Below are positions 27,138-36,139 of a DNA stretch of 64,000 bases, piece by piece; position 1 is the first letter of the stretch; every line of letters starts with the position of its first letter. A program made the position numbers and the translations under genes. This DNA is from Flavivirga eckloniae (GTDB taxonomy: Bacteria > Bacteroidota > Bacteroidia > Flavobacteriales > Flavobacteriaceae), in assembly GCF_002886045.1 (NCBI RefSeq), contig NZ_CP025791.1, forward strand, positions 2,061,001 through 2,125,000. Direction: 5' to 3'. Below the pieces are notes generated by a model. That model was not told the origin of the DNA, made no database searches, and was given only the letters and a program-made list of their open reading frames with translations.

Positions 27138-28076
27138 TTATTTGTTGATTTCTTTGTAAGTCAATAAAAATGGCACACTACATGGTGTCATGGCATGCGG
27201 AAACGAAGGTGTAATTTCAATTCCTCTTTCGGTTAGTACCCAATTTGAATATTTCCACCAGCTATCATATCCACTATCAAAATAGTCACATTGTTTATCA
27301 ATATCAGGGTCGTCTTGATATTTATTCTTTAGTACCGGGTAAAAATCCAATTCAGGATATACATCACTAATTTCTTTTAATGCTTTTATTTTAACTAAAT
27401 CGTAATTAAACGTTTTAATACCATGATTGGGATGTGCCCCGCCACAATAACTTGATGACGTTTCGGTGAAACATAAATAATTCTCAGATATTAATTCTAT
27501 CTTCAAATTCGTTTCGAGATAATCACAATCTAAAAAGGTTTCGGCATTGGAATAGTGCAGGGTATCGAGCTTCTGATTAAAAAACAAGCGCTGTTCTTTT
27601 GTAAAACCGTTACCAAGCCTAAAGAAAGACATGTTAGAATACTTTTCCTTAAACCAAACCAACTCTTTATTTTTAAATTTTTGAACACTATCTCTAATAA
27701 ACTTAATTTTCCCTTTTTTCAAAGCATAAAAGTCTGCTTCTGTTTCTATGAGATTGACCTTTAGTTCTTTTTTACCGTTTTTCCATGTTCCAACCAAATG
27801 ATTACCTTTTACTTGAAGCTCAAAAAGTTCTTTTTTTTCTGATTTTTCACTAAAACGTTGGTAGAGGATAATTTGAGAATCATTCTTTTGTCCTTCAAGT
27901 CTAATATTCTTTAATCTACTACCGTAAAAGTAAACACCTTCAATATTTTCATCTTTAAACTGGTCGATTTCAAGAAACACATCATATTCACCTATTTTTC
28001 CCTCATATGTTTGGGAGTAAACAATAGTTGAAATAAACAATAGAATTAGTAGGTGGGTATTTTTTTTCTTTATCAT
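27138..28076 (-). CDS. Exported protein with GGAHP motif, function unknown
   Basis: The 312-residue protein has a signal peptide (HLLILLFISTIVYSQ). Residues 25-120 form a strand-rich domain with GTWKNGKKELKVNL. The C-terminal half has CFTETSSSYCGGAHPNHG and then FNYDLVKIKALKEISDVYP. The GGAHP motif followed by such a strand resembles the DUF3298/RsiV-type extracellular fold, but the match is short. A second motif, CDYFDSGYDSWWKYSNW, contains one Cys and several aromatics. It lies between the immunity-like gene and another exported protein. Confidence 0.68.
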   Translation of the reverse strand: MIKKKNTHLLILLFISTIVYSQTYEGKIGEYDVFLEIDQFKDENIEGVYFYGSRLKNIRLEGQKNDSQIILYQRFSEKSEKKELFELQVKGNHLVGTWKNGKKELKVNLIETEADFYALKKGKIKFIRDSVQKFKNKELVWFKEKYSNMSFFRLGNGFTKEQRLFFNQKLDTLHYSNAETFLDCDYLETNLKIELISENYLCFTETSSSYCGGAHPNHGIKTFNYDLVKIKALKEISDVYPELDFYPVLKNKYQDDPDIDKQCDYFDSGYDSWWKYSNWVLTERGIEITPSFPHAMTPCSVPFLLTYKEINK

Positions 28077-28124
28077 AGGTTAATTTATATATCGTCAAGT
28101 TATGTGTAACAACAAATATTATAA

Positions 28125-28766
28125 CTAATTTATCTCCTTTAATACACTATTATTTTCACTCTCAATTGGAGGTGGGACAAGATGAGCGTGTTCAACGTCA
28201 TATACTTTTCCCGACACCTTTTTTATTTTGTAAAACGATTCTTGAAATTCTGAAACCACACTAACATCATAATAGCTTTTGTGTTCACGAATTACCATAT
28301 CATCTTCAAAACTTGATATATCTGAAATTCCTCCTACCTCATCATTTTTATTAATTGCTTTTATAACAAATTCAATACTAGCTTGTGCTTCTCTTGTTTG
28401 TTTATAAAATGGAATGGTCTTCTTTTTACAATCTACTAAACCATTAGAAACCGGATTATAAACTATGATACCCTCTAAAAGGTTTACGTTTAAATCAAAA
28501 TAAAACTCAGATTCTATTGGAAGGTACTTTATAGGGTTTCTAAATGAAACATAGACTTCCCTTCCATCTGTCTTTACTTTAATTTTAGCAAAATTTTCAA
28601 TAGCTACTTCCCTATCTATCAATTTTAATGCCAATTGAGCAATAGAATCTTTTCCCAGTTTTACAATGTCTTTTACATCCTTATTCATATTAATCTCCTG
28701 AGAATGGCACAGGTTAAAAATTAGGATTAATTGAAACAAAGTAGCTATTTTAATAGTTTTTATCAT
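28125..28766 (-). CDS. Exported protein of unknown function
   Basis: The 213-residue product has a hydrophobic signal segment (TIKIATLFQLILIFNLCHSQ) that may be a normal or a poor lipoprotein signal. The mature part is strand-rich with VYVSFRNPIKYLPIESEFYF and a C-terminal KVSGKVYDVEHAHLVPPP, the latter resembling the YDV..AHLVP ending of small inhibitor-like proteins. I recognise no family. It lies 48 bp upstream of the GGAHP gene and 18 bp downstream of the amidase-like gene on the same strand, so the four genes may be one unit. Confidence 0.65.
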   Translation of the reverse strand: MIKTIKIATLFQLILIFNLCHSQEINMNKDVKDIVKLGKDSIAQLALKLIDREVAIENFAKIKVKTDGREVYVSFRNPIKYLPIESEFYFDLNVNLLEGIIVYNPVSNGLVDCKKKTIPFYKQTREAQASIEFVIKAINKNDEVGGISDISSFEDDMVIREHKSYYDVSVVSEFQESFYKIKKVSGKVYDVEHAHLVPPPIESENNSVLKEIN

Positions 28767-28784
28767 TAATCCAGTTTGAGAGTT

Positions 28785-29516
28785 TTACAGTTTATCTCTT
28801 TTAACAATTTCTTCAGTTAGAGTATCGTAAATTAAAATCCCTTGGGTTTCGTCGTCGAGTTGTGCCACCAAATCGCCTTGGTTGTTCCAAACAGAAGACT
28901 TTCCTACACATGCGTTACCACCGGACATCCCTACATAGTTCGACATAAATGCCGTCATTTTATATTTTCTAGCAGTTTTCGAGATCCTGTCAATATCTTT
29001 ATGAATGCTATCTATGGAATTCAATACACTAGCTATGTAAATATTCGCGCCTTGACTGTTAGCGTATTCAGAATGCTCTAAAACAGAAGTTTCATAGCAT
29101 ATTGCCAAAGCTATTTTATTGTTGCCTTCTTCTAAAAAGATTTGATTATTACCAACTGTAAATAAATCTGCCTCGCCCGGATGCAGATGTTGTTTCGAAT
29201 AAAGGGTTCTTGGCTTATTGGGTTGAAAAATAAGCATGCTAATCAACACACCATCGGTGCTCTTTACTGGAATTCCGACCCCTATAGTAATATTGTTTTT
29301 ATTACTGATTTCCTGAAATTCATCAAATCGCGAATCATCCTTATTTGTAGCCAAATCTTTTGCTAATTCTGGCTCATACCCTGTTAAGGATAGTTCGGGA
29401 AAAACAATAATATCTGATTTATTAGAAACTGCGATATTAATAATGTTTTTATGAATTTCGATATTCGCTTGAATATCTCCTTTAATTGGTTTTGTTTGGG
29501 CAATACAGATTCTCAT
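28785..29516 (-). CDS. Carbon-nitrogen hydrolase (nitrilase superfamily)
   Basis: The 243-residue soluble protein has the complete Glu-Lys-Cys triad of the nitrilase superfamily: E41 in FPELSLTGYE, K108 in YSKQHLHPGE and C140 in AICYETSV. It hydrolyses some C-N bond in an amide or similar compound; the substrate is not evident. Length is typical of the smaller members. It starts MRICIAQTKPIKGDIQAN and is 18 bp upstream of the exported-protein gene on the same strand. Confidence 0.9.
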   Translation of the reverse strand: MRICIAQTKPIKGDIQANIEIHKNIINIAVSNKSDIIVFPELSLTGYEPELAKDLATNKDDSRFDEFQEISNKNNITIGVGIPVKSTDGVLISMLIFQPNKPRTLYSKQHLHPGEADLFTVGNNQIFLEEGNNKIALAICYETSVLEHSEYANSQGANIYIASVLNSIDSIHKDIDRISKTARKYKMTAFMSNYVGMSGGNACVGKSSVWNNQGDLVAQLDDETQGILIYDTLTEEIVKRDKL

Positions 29517-29681
29517 AATAGGTTAAATTTTAAAGTTTGGGCTCTAAACAAAGACAGATAATTATGCTTTTATGCTACTTTTCCATCCTCTATTTTAAAA
29601 GCTTTAAGCGCTTAAACAATATATATTATCATTAAATGTTACACTCATAAAATTATGTAAAACAAATATAATTTTTAATTA

Positions 29682-29711
29682 AAAGACCTCCCATATAAAT
29701 GAAAGGTCTTT
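29682..29711 (-). terminator. Terminator after the SusD-like gene
   Basis: AAAGACCT (29682-29689) pairs with AGGTCTTT (29704-29711) with a 14-nt loop. On the minus strand the stem leads into TTAATTAAAAATT. It lies 57 bp beyond the SusD-like stop. Confidence 0.75.
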
Positions 29712-29768
29712 ACTTTATTGGGTGAATTCTTTGGGTTTTAACTTAGAATTCAATCTCTTTTGTAATTT

Positions 29769-31238
29769 CTAATATCCTGGGTTTTGAGAAATATCCGGGT
29801 TATTATCTAACACTGTTAAGGGTATTGGTAAAACAAACTGATAATTTTGAATTTGAAGTTCATCCTCTGCTTTACTAAATCTTTTCATGATTAGAAATAT
29901 ATCCCCTTCGAGGCTAAGTTCTGTTTTATACTGTTCATATATTATATCTAAATCCACATTTACCAATTCAGTTTCTCCACTACGCTGTTTTAACATGTTT
30001 ATATAATTTAAGGCAGCTCCTTGTCCTGTTGTATAATAAGCTGTTTCGGCACTAGAAAGAATAGTCTCGGTATAACGAATTACAGGAACAAAATCTCCTT
30101 TGGTGAAAAAAGTATTAAACTCTGTATAGTCTCCTTTTGCAAACCCCCAGAATATCTCGGTATTATCCTTCTGGAAATTTGTTGCAGTACTTAATGCATA
30201 TGCTCCACCATTTATTATTTCCTGATTTACAGTATGAGCTTCTAAATAGTTTTCACTATACAGGTTTATTCTAGATAATATCCCTTGGGCAAATGTCTTG
30301 GTTACCTTATCTTCTAAAGAAGGCCAAGTTTCTGGAAGGTTCGGCATGGCTGCATTTACGTCATTTATTATCCATTGTACAACCTCCTCGTTTGTATTTC
30401 TTGCAGAAAACAAATTCCCTTCAAGCTCTTCAACAATAGGAATGCTATTAAACCACTCTAGGATCTTAAAAGCCGTGTATGCCCTTATTGTTTTGGCCTG
30501 AGCTATTAATTCGTTTTTAGAAAGCTCGTTTGAAACGTTTTTATCTGCGCTTAAAATAATCAGGTTCATTTTATAAATAATCTCCCAAGCATCATCCCAT
30601 AGTTTGATTATTTTTTCATCGGATGGATTCTGTGTGTGCTCATAAATGCTTGACCAACTACTATCTGGCAAAGCTATTTGATTTGAATATACTGCATCGA
30701 ACAAAAACTCAAACTGAATAAATTTGTCGAATTTCGGATAACAGGCATCCAATGAGTCATTAATAGCCGCTTCATTTGCGATTAAAGGGTCTACTACTGT
30801 ACTTTCCAAATTTGAGAAAGTACCTCCATTGATTTTTATTTCCAAGTTATCTGTTTCAGATTTTAGTTCAACATCATACTCTCCAGAATAAACCGCTCCA
30901 TCTTTTTGCAAAATAATAGTTCCCGACAGTCCTTTGTATGTATCAACTCCATTTGTATATTCAACTGTAGCCTTAAGCAAGGTAGACGGTTTCAATGGCT
31001 CATCTAATATGTTATACGCTCCTTTTAATGTATCGTTAGTTACAATTTTCACCTCCTTTAATCCATCAGTAAAAGTAATTAGCAGTTGTTTCCCTAAGAC
31101 TTTAATAGAGCTCTCTGTTGGTGTAAACACCTCCCCATCTATAATAATTCTCTCGTCTTCAATCGGACTTGCATTATCTTTTTCGCAAGCCCACAAAAGC
31201 CCTACAAATACAAAAAACAGTAAATTTTTAAACTTCAT
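29769..31238 (-). CDS. SusD/RagB-like lipoprotein with an N-terminal beta domain, no SusC partner
   Basis: The 489-residue protein has a lipoprotein signal (FFVFVGLLWAC, Cys18). Residues 25-140 are strand-rich (FTDGLKEVKIVTNDTLKG and GLSGTIILQKDGAVYSGEYDV) and lie where SusD proteins normally have none of this. Residues 155-489 are SusD/RagB-like, with helical TPR-type segments (IKLWDDAWEIIYKMNLIILS, AQAKTIRAYTAFKILEWF) and the ending LPIPLTVLDNNPDISQNPGY. SusD normally sits in the outer membrane beside SusC and captures glycans. No SusC gene flanks it here; the nearest TonB receptor lies in the metal cluster. The gene could be a fusion or a rearranged paralogue. Confidence 0.82.
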   Translation of the reverse strand: MKFKNLLFFVFVGLLWACEKDNASPIEDERIIIDGEVFTPTESSIKVLGKQLLITFTDGLKEVKIVTNDTLKGAYNILDEPLKPSTLLKATVEYTNGVDTYKGLSGTIILQKDGAVYSGEYDVELKSETDNLEIKINGGTFSNLESTVVDPLIANEAAINDSLDACYPKFDKFIQFEFLFDAVYSNQIALPDSSWSSIYEHTQNPSDEKIIKLWDDAWEIIYKMNLIILSADKNVSNELSKNELIAQAKTIRAYTAFKILEWFNSIPIVEELEGNLFSARNTNEEVVQWIINDVNAAMPNLPETWPSLEDKVTKTFAQGILSRINLYSENYLEAHTVNQEIINGGAYALSTATNFQKDNTEIFWGFAKGDYTEFNTFFTKGDFVPVIRYTETILSSAETAYYTTGQGAALNYINMLKQRSGETELVNVDLDIIYEQYKTELSLEGDIFLIMKRFSKAEDELQIQNYQFVLPIPLTVLDNNPDISQNPGY

Positions 31239-31707
31239 TTTAATTTATTTAAGTTAATAGTAAAAAACACTTTAAGTAATTATAACATCCTGTAGTCTGT
31301 ATTTTAAAAGACAAACCAACTAGATAATACTACGCTTGGAGGGATATGCTATACTAAAGAAAAGAGTTCCAGACATTAATTAATTGATTCAAAAATAGGG
31401 AAACCTGATGCTCATACTTGGTATAGACTGTTATAATCGATAAATGACAAAACTAATAATCGATGAATTGTAAATCGTAATCATTTGCTAATAATGGGTT
31501 TTGCTTAAAAATAGTATACTTGGAAACAAAAAAGAAGCTACCTAAAAAAGACAAATAACATTGAATGTTCGATTGAGCACAGACGAAGTACTCGAGGAGA
31601 CATTACATCAATATTTTACACTGGATAAAATTTTTATTGGATGTCTCGAACTTGATAATAATTAAGCTTTTTTAAGTAGTCCTTTTTCGAGACTTTAGTA
31701 TTTAATT
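31239..31707. other. Intergenic stretch upstream of the SusD-like gene
   Basis: No credible ORF. Two minus-strand -7-like boxes occur: TATTTTTG (complement at 31390-31397) and TAGTTTTG (complement at 31448-31455). Neither has a TTG at the proper distance. A degraded relative of the TTCGA..GCTCAG dispersed motif is at about 31570-31590. I see nothing else. Confidence 0.4.
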
Positions 31708-32097
31708 TTAGTGCTTATGACCATCGCCATCTTTATGTTCTTCGCCTTCTTTATGATCATCAACTATTTCCCTATCTCTATATTTACAACAAGGATGCAC
31801 AGAAGCATAAGCTTCATCTGTAGCTTTTAGTTCTTTGGTATCATGACCTACGGCCACAATACTATTTTGTATGGTCTTTAAATCGGTTTTTCGTTCGTCA
31901 AAAATCAATTTCAATTCATGGGTTTTCACATTCCAAACCGCAGACTTAACGCCTTTGGTATTCAGGCTTGCTTTTTCGATTCTGGTTTTGCACATTAGGC
32001 AAACACCATCAACTTCTAAAGATGCTCTGGCGTTTTTGTTTTGTGCAAATGATACTGTTGTTATTAATACGGTTAATACTGTTATTATTTTTTTCAT
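31708..32097 (-). CDS. Exported HMA-type metal-binding protein with His-rich tail
   Basis: The 129-residue protein has a signal peptide (MKKIITVLTVLITTVSFAQ) and then a heavy-metal-associated (HMA) fold with the CxxC pair CLMC (33-36) and the EKASLNTKGVKSAVWNVKTHELKL strand-helix pattern. The C-terminus holds HPCCKYRDRE and a His/Asp/Glu-rich tail (HKEGEEHKDGDGHKH). It should sit in the periplasm and bind copper or another soft metal, using both the CxxC and the tail. It is the last gene of the metal cluster, 231 bp beyond the TonB receptor. Confidence 0.87.
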   Translation of the reverse strand: MKKIITVLTVLITTVSFAQNKNARASLEVDGVCLMCKTRIEKASLNTKGVKSAVWNVKTHELKLIFDERKTDLKTIQNSIVAVGHDTKELKATDEAYASVHPCCKYRDREIVDDHKEGEEHKDGDGHKH

Positions 32098-32328
32098 GAT
32101 TCTGTTATTTTTTTCATTTCCATGTATGTGGAAATCTGTTCTTTTATTCTTTTAGTGTCATTGCGATACTTAGCAAAAGTCGTAGCTGTTTATTTAATTT
32201 AAACGATTCTTCACTTCGTTCTGAATGACAAGTCTTTTACTTTGTCTGGTTGAATGCAATCTAAAGACTTAATTGAGCTCGACCACACATTTAGTTTCTA
32301 TTCATGAGATTTCTGCCTTCGCAGGAAT

Positions 32329-34581
32329 TTAAATTTTAAATCGCAATCCTGCGTAATACATACTTCCAAAAATAGGACCATATACAAATGTGGTATCAAA
32401 ATTCGAACCAAATGGGTCGTCTGCTCCCAAAATGGGGTTAGACTGTCTCACATTTGTAATGTTTTCACCTCCTAAATATACTTCAAATTTAGGAGAAAAC
32501 ACTTTAGTTATTTGCGCATTTAATGTTGCCAATGTTGGTGTTTTATCTGGTAATTGATACTGTACCGGATTCGTTTCTGTTGAAGAAAAGCGCTGCTCTC
32601 CCAACCAATTATATGTTGCATCAAATTTCCACTGTTGCCCTTTATCTTGTTTACGAGTCTCATAAGACGCATTTGCAAATAAACGATGTGTTGGCACTAA
32701 TGGTTTTGATAACTTACCAGAATTATAATCTGTTTTAACATCATAATATTTATAAGCCATTCGCAAATCGAAATGCTCAAACACATTATAGTTTAGTTCC
32801 GCCTGAAAACTATTGGCGTAACTATCACCTTCTAAGTTATAGAAACTCACTTCTTGCGGATTCTCATAATCGACCACCACCTGATTTTTAAAATCGGTTT
32901 TATAAAAATCTAAAGTAATATCTGCCTTTCTTCCAAAAAGATTAAATCCTTGTAAATAAGATACACCATAATTCCACGCTATCTCTGGGTTTAAACCATA
33001 AATAGCCCCTCCTTGCCTCCCCAAAGGGGAGGAACTTGTTATCCTAATAGCTCTTGAGGTTGAAAACAGCTGTTGATTTTCGGCAAAAATATTAGCACTT
33101 CGTTTTCCGCGTCCAAAAGATGCCCTTAACGCTGATTTTTCCCAAGGTGTGTAACGCACATGAAAACGAGGTGTTACAAATGTGCCTAATAAATTATGGG
33201 TGTCTACTCGGATACCTGCTGTTAAATTCAGCTTATCTAAATTATCGTAATTGTATTCGAAAAACGCTCCAACCGAATTCTCCGTTCTTTCATAATCGGC
33301 AGTATTAACAAACTCGTCATAATGATCGTAAGTATAACTCACACCTGTTTTAATCTTGTGTCTGGAATCGCTAATTATAGAATTATAAATAGCATTAGCA
33401 TATAAACTATTATGGGTAATATCATATTGATTCAGTCCAAAATAAGAATCTTGTTTATGACTACTAAAGGCCGTTTGAACGCCCAAACTTTGGTACGGAA
33501 TTTCGGGATTCACATAACCTAATTTAGCTGAAACTTCGTAACGTCTCGTATCAATTTCACTTCCCCAAACTCTCGTTGTCAACTTATCTGTATCTGGGTT
33601 AAATCCAAGCTGTCCTGTTTGCTTCTCATCATTTAAAAACTTTAAGTTGATAAAACTAACAAAACCTTTTTCGGCATTGGTATATTGCCAACGGTTCATA
33701 ATATTAATCTGATTATACTTAGGCATATCTAAAAAACCATCGTTATTAACATCATGTTCTTTATTATGAGTATTCCCATGTAAATACAACCCTGTATGCC
33801 ACTTATCGCTCACTTTAGTATTGATGTGCGTGTTTAATTCTAATCGCTCACTACTTGCTCCATACAAATTCACAAATAACTTATCATCAGTAGCCGGTTT
33901 TACCAACTCTGCATTTATTTGTCCTGCAATGCTTTCGTAGCCGTTAACAACACTTCCTGCTCCTTTGGTTATCTGTATACTCTCTACCCAGGTTCCAGGT
34001 ATAAAACTCAATCCGAAAGCTTGCGAGGCACCACGAATGGACGGAATGTTTTCGGTAGCAATTAAAATATACGGACTATTGAGTCCTAACATTTTTATTT
34101 GTCGTGTTCCAGTAACTGCATCGGCAAAGTTCACATCAATGGACGGATTGGTTTCAAAACTTTCAGACAGATTACAACAGGCAGCTTTTAGCAACTCATC
34201 ACTACTTACCGTAAATACATTTGCCGCTTGTAAATATGACTTTGCGGTTGCTTGTTTTCTGGAATTTATGGTAACGGCATCTAAATTATCGGTTGGTTGT
34301 AACCAATGGCGCACCATTTTAGGCTCTGTAACCGTTATGGTATCGGTTTTATACCCAACATAACTAATTACCAATTGTGTATACTCGGCTTTATACGGCA
34401 GACTAAACTTTCCATCGATATCGGTTACAACACCAACAGAAGTATTTAGCCAATACACATTTGTCCCTGGCAAGACAATGGGATCATTTTTTTCGTTTGC
34501 TTCCATGATCACCCCATTAATTCTATCTTGGGATAATAGCATCATTGGAAGCATTAATAATATATAAAGTATGTGTTTCAT
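32329..34581 (-). CDS. TonB-dependent receptor, metal-cluster type
   Basis: The 750-residue outer-membrane protein has a signal peptide, a carboxypeptidase-like regulatory domain (GVIMEANEKNDPIVLPGTNV, residues 22-95), a plug domain (AVTINSRKQATAKSYLQAAN and SIQITKGAGSVVNGYESIAG) and a beta-barrel ending in GSMYYAGLRFKI. The plug carries an unusual ACC pair (LLKAACCNLSESF) compatible with metal handling. It starts directly after the stop of the HMA-MauE gene. A palindromic repeat is translated in frame at about residues 515-526 (SSSPLGRQGGAI). The cluster suggests import or sensing of copper or a related metal; the substrate is inference. Confidence 0.9.
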   Translation of the reverse strand: MKHILYILLMLPMMLLSQDRINGVIMEANEKNDPIVLPGTNVYWLNTSVGVVTDIDGKFSLPYKAEYTQLVISYVGYKTDTITVTEPKMVRHWLQPTDNLDAVTINSRKQATAKSYLQAANVFTVSSDELLKAACCNLSESFETNPSIDVNFADAVTGTRQIKMLGLNSPYILIATENIPSIRGASQAFGLSFIPGTWVESIQITKGAGSVVNGYESIAGQINAELVKPATDDKLFVNLYGASSERLELNTHINTKVSDKWHTGLYLHGNTHNKEHDVNNDGFLDMPKYNQINIMNRWQYTNAEKGFVSFINLKFLNDEKQTGQLGFNPDTDKLTTRVWGSEIDTRRYEVSAKLGYVNPEIPYQSLGVQTAFSSHKQDSYFGLNQYDITHNSLYANAIYNSIISDSRHKIKTGVSYTYDHYDEFVNTADYERTENSVGAFFEYNYDNLDKLNLTAGIRVDTHNLLGTFVTPRFHVRYTPWEKSALRASFGRGKRSANIFAENQQLFSTSRAIRITSSSPLGRQGGAIYGLNPEIAWNYGVSYLQGFNLFGRKADITLDFYKTDFKNQVVVDYENPQEVSFYNLEGDSYANSFQAELNYNVFEHFDLRMAYKYYDVKTDYNSGKLSKPLVPTHRLFANASYETRKQDKGQQWKFDATYNWLGEQRFSSTETNPVQYQLPDKTPTLATLNAQITKVFSPKFEVYLGGENITNVRQSNPILGADDPFGSNFDTTFVYGPIFGSMYYAGLRFKI
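33006..33035 (-). repeat. Palindromic repeat inserted in frame in the TonB receptor
   Basis: CCTCCCC-AAA-GGGGAGG (33016-33032) plus the flanking CCCCTCC form a GC-rich palindrome inside an AT-rich gene. The same architecture (CCCCTCC-AAA-GGAGGGG next to CCTCCCC) is intergenic at 62785-62810. Translated, it gives SSPLGRQGG with no frame change. Confidence 0.7.
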
Positions 34582-35298
34582 TTAATTGTAGGTCTTAACA
34601 AGCATAATAATTGCCATAACAATCATAATGCTATTTTCTATAAACGTTGCTTTGGTCATAGGGAGTTTTAGGGCCGTTCCTAAACAAGCGCATTGAATCG
34701 TTTTTTTATTTAAGAGTATTTTTATAACTCCAATGGTTGTTATTCCTAAAATAACCAATGTGATTATTAAGGCTAATGGTATTTGAATGCGCATTAAAAA
34801 CATGATTCCTAGCGCTAATTCAATAAACGGATACGTCCAAGAATAAACCGGCATGACTTTAGCTAAAGGATCGTACATTTTAAAAGATTCTGGAAAACCT
34901 TTTAAATCTAAAAATTTAAAGAAGCTAAAAACGATGTAAAAAAGCCCCATAAAATCGAGCATAAATTCGGTTCCGTTCCAGGGTTTATAATTTAATAGGA
35001 CTGCAGCAACTGTAATATATCCGAAAATTAAAAACAGAGGAAATAATTGTTTTAACTCAGATTTCTTTTCCTTTACTTCACTTGGTGTGGAAATGTTATT
35101 TTCTGAAATTGAATATTTATCTGGCAATGCTTTTTGAAATTCACTTATCGAAATATGGCTAGCCATTTCTATATGGGCTTCCGCCTTTTCTAAATCTACT
35201 GAAGCATTTAAAACACCATTAATAGCATTCAATTTGTCTTCCACTGAAGTTCTGCATCCATTACAGGTCATACCTGTAATTGTATATGTGTGTTTCAT
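34582..35298 (-). CDS. HMA domain fused to a MauE/DoxX-like membrane domain
   Basis: The 238-residue protein has an N-terminal HMA domain (residues 1-65, with CNGC at 12-15 in GMTCNGCRTSV) and a membrane domain of about four helices from residue 80. That domain includes PFIELALGIMFL and a CACLG motif in the last third, as in MauE-like proteins. The fusion suggests a membrane-bound metal acceptor or redox partner at the inner membrane. Its stop adjoins the start of the TonB receptor (zero spacing), and the HYC_CC_PP gene lies 135 bp upstream, so they are an operon. Confidence 0.87.
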   Translation of the reverse strand: MKHTYTITGMTCNGCRTSVEDKLNAINGVLNASVDLEKAEAHIEMASHISISEFQKALPDKYSISENNISTPSEVKEKKSELKQLFPLFLIFGYITVAAVLLNYKPWNGTEFMLDFMGLFYIVFSFFKFLDLKGFPESFKMYDPLAKVMPVYSWTYPFIELALGIMFLMRIQIPLALIITLVILGITTIGVIKILLNKKTIQCACLGTALKLPMTKATFIENSIMIVMAIIMLVKTYN

Positions 35299-35433
35299 TT
35301 TGAAAAATAATTTGATTGAATAATCTTGATTACCCTTCCAACAAAGAAGGTAATCTGCTTAAACTCACCTAGAGTTGATGAGATTCCTACTGTAGTTCAT
35401 CTTGAGCGAAGACGAAAGGCAGGAATTAAAAAA

Positions 35434-35847
35434 TCAAATTATAAAAACTTGGTCTAGCACATGTATGTCAGTGACCAAATTGGGTGGAGAATAATCTTTA
35501 TGAGGAATTATTAGCTTAGGTAAAGCTTTAAAAAGATTAATGTAAGTGTATGCAAAAGATGCAATAAACTGTTGTTGTTCAAAATCTAAATCTTCAAATG
35601 AAGAGAATTTTAACTCATCCTGACCTTCAATAACATCAACAACATCTTTACAACACTTTTTTTTCGTAATTTTTTCCAATGCAATTTCATAAGCTTCCAT
35701 AGCACATTTATCTACTTCCGTAAAAACAGAAACATCTACCAAAACATCACCGCAGAAATGTTTTTCAATAGTAAAAGATACTGTTGAAAACAAAACCAGC
35801 AATGCTAAAAGTGCTGAAAAACCTTTATGTAATAACTTTTTTATCAC
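35434..35847 (-). CDS. HYC_CC_PP family protein
   Basis: The frame is open from a TTG at 35862, but GTG at 35847 gives a compact 137-residue product that begins with a good signal segment (VIKKLLHKGFSALLALLVLF). The three name-giving motifs are present: HFC (EKHFCGDVL), a CC pair (KKKCCKDVVD) and a PP (YSPPNLV). With HMA and MauE-type genes directly downstream, the exported Cys/His residues are likely metal ligands. Neither the metal nor the precise role is known. Confidence 0.8.
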   Translation of the reverse strand: MIKKLLHKGFSALLALLVLFSTVSFTIEKHFCGDVLVDVSVFTEVDKCAMEAYEIALEKITKKKCCKDVVDVIEGQDELKFSSFEDLDFEQQQFIASFAYTYINLFKALPKLIIPHKDYSPPNLVTDIHVLDQVFII

Positions 35848-36029
35848 GAAACAAAAATACAAAAAATTGAAATTGAAAGTATTTTTTTATTATATGATTA
35901 ACACAAAACTGATCTTGATTTTTTTATTGAAACGAAAAATCAGGCTTTTTTGCCTGCCGGCAGACACATATTCCTAGACGAAGGCTTTTCGCACTTCATA
36001 TAACTACGGGTCTTTAATTCTTTGTTTTT

Positions 36030-36062
36030 AGACCTGTCAGGTTTTAAAAACATGACAGGTCT
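36030..36062. repeat. Palindrome AGACCTGTCA..TGACAGGTCT
   Basis: A perfect 10-bp inverted repeat with a 13-nt loop lies between the metal cluster and the XrtF genes. On the minus strand it is about 80 bp beyond the XrtF-associated stop but is not followed by a T-run, so it is more likely a dispersed palindrome than a terminator. Confidence 0.5.
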
Positions 36063-36139
36063 CAGCCAATGGCAAAAGCGTTCAGGGTGACACAGCTTTT
36101 TCAGTGTAATCAATCATAAAATGCCAAGATGGGCTTTCT

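Noticed and set aside
29769-31238. Frameshifted SusD pseudogene
   Set aside because: The frame is open for 489 codons with a proper signal at the start and a standard SusD ending, so it is treated as intact.
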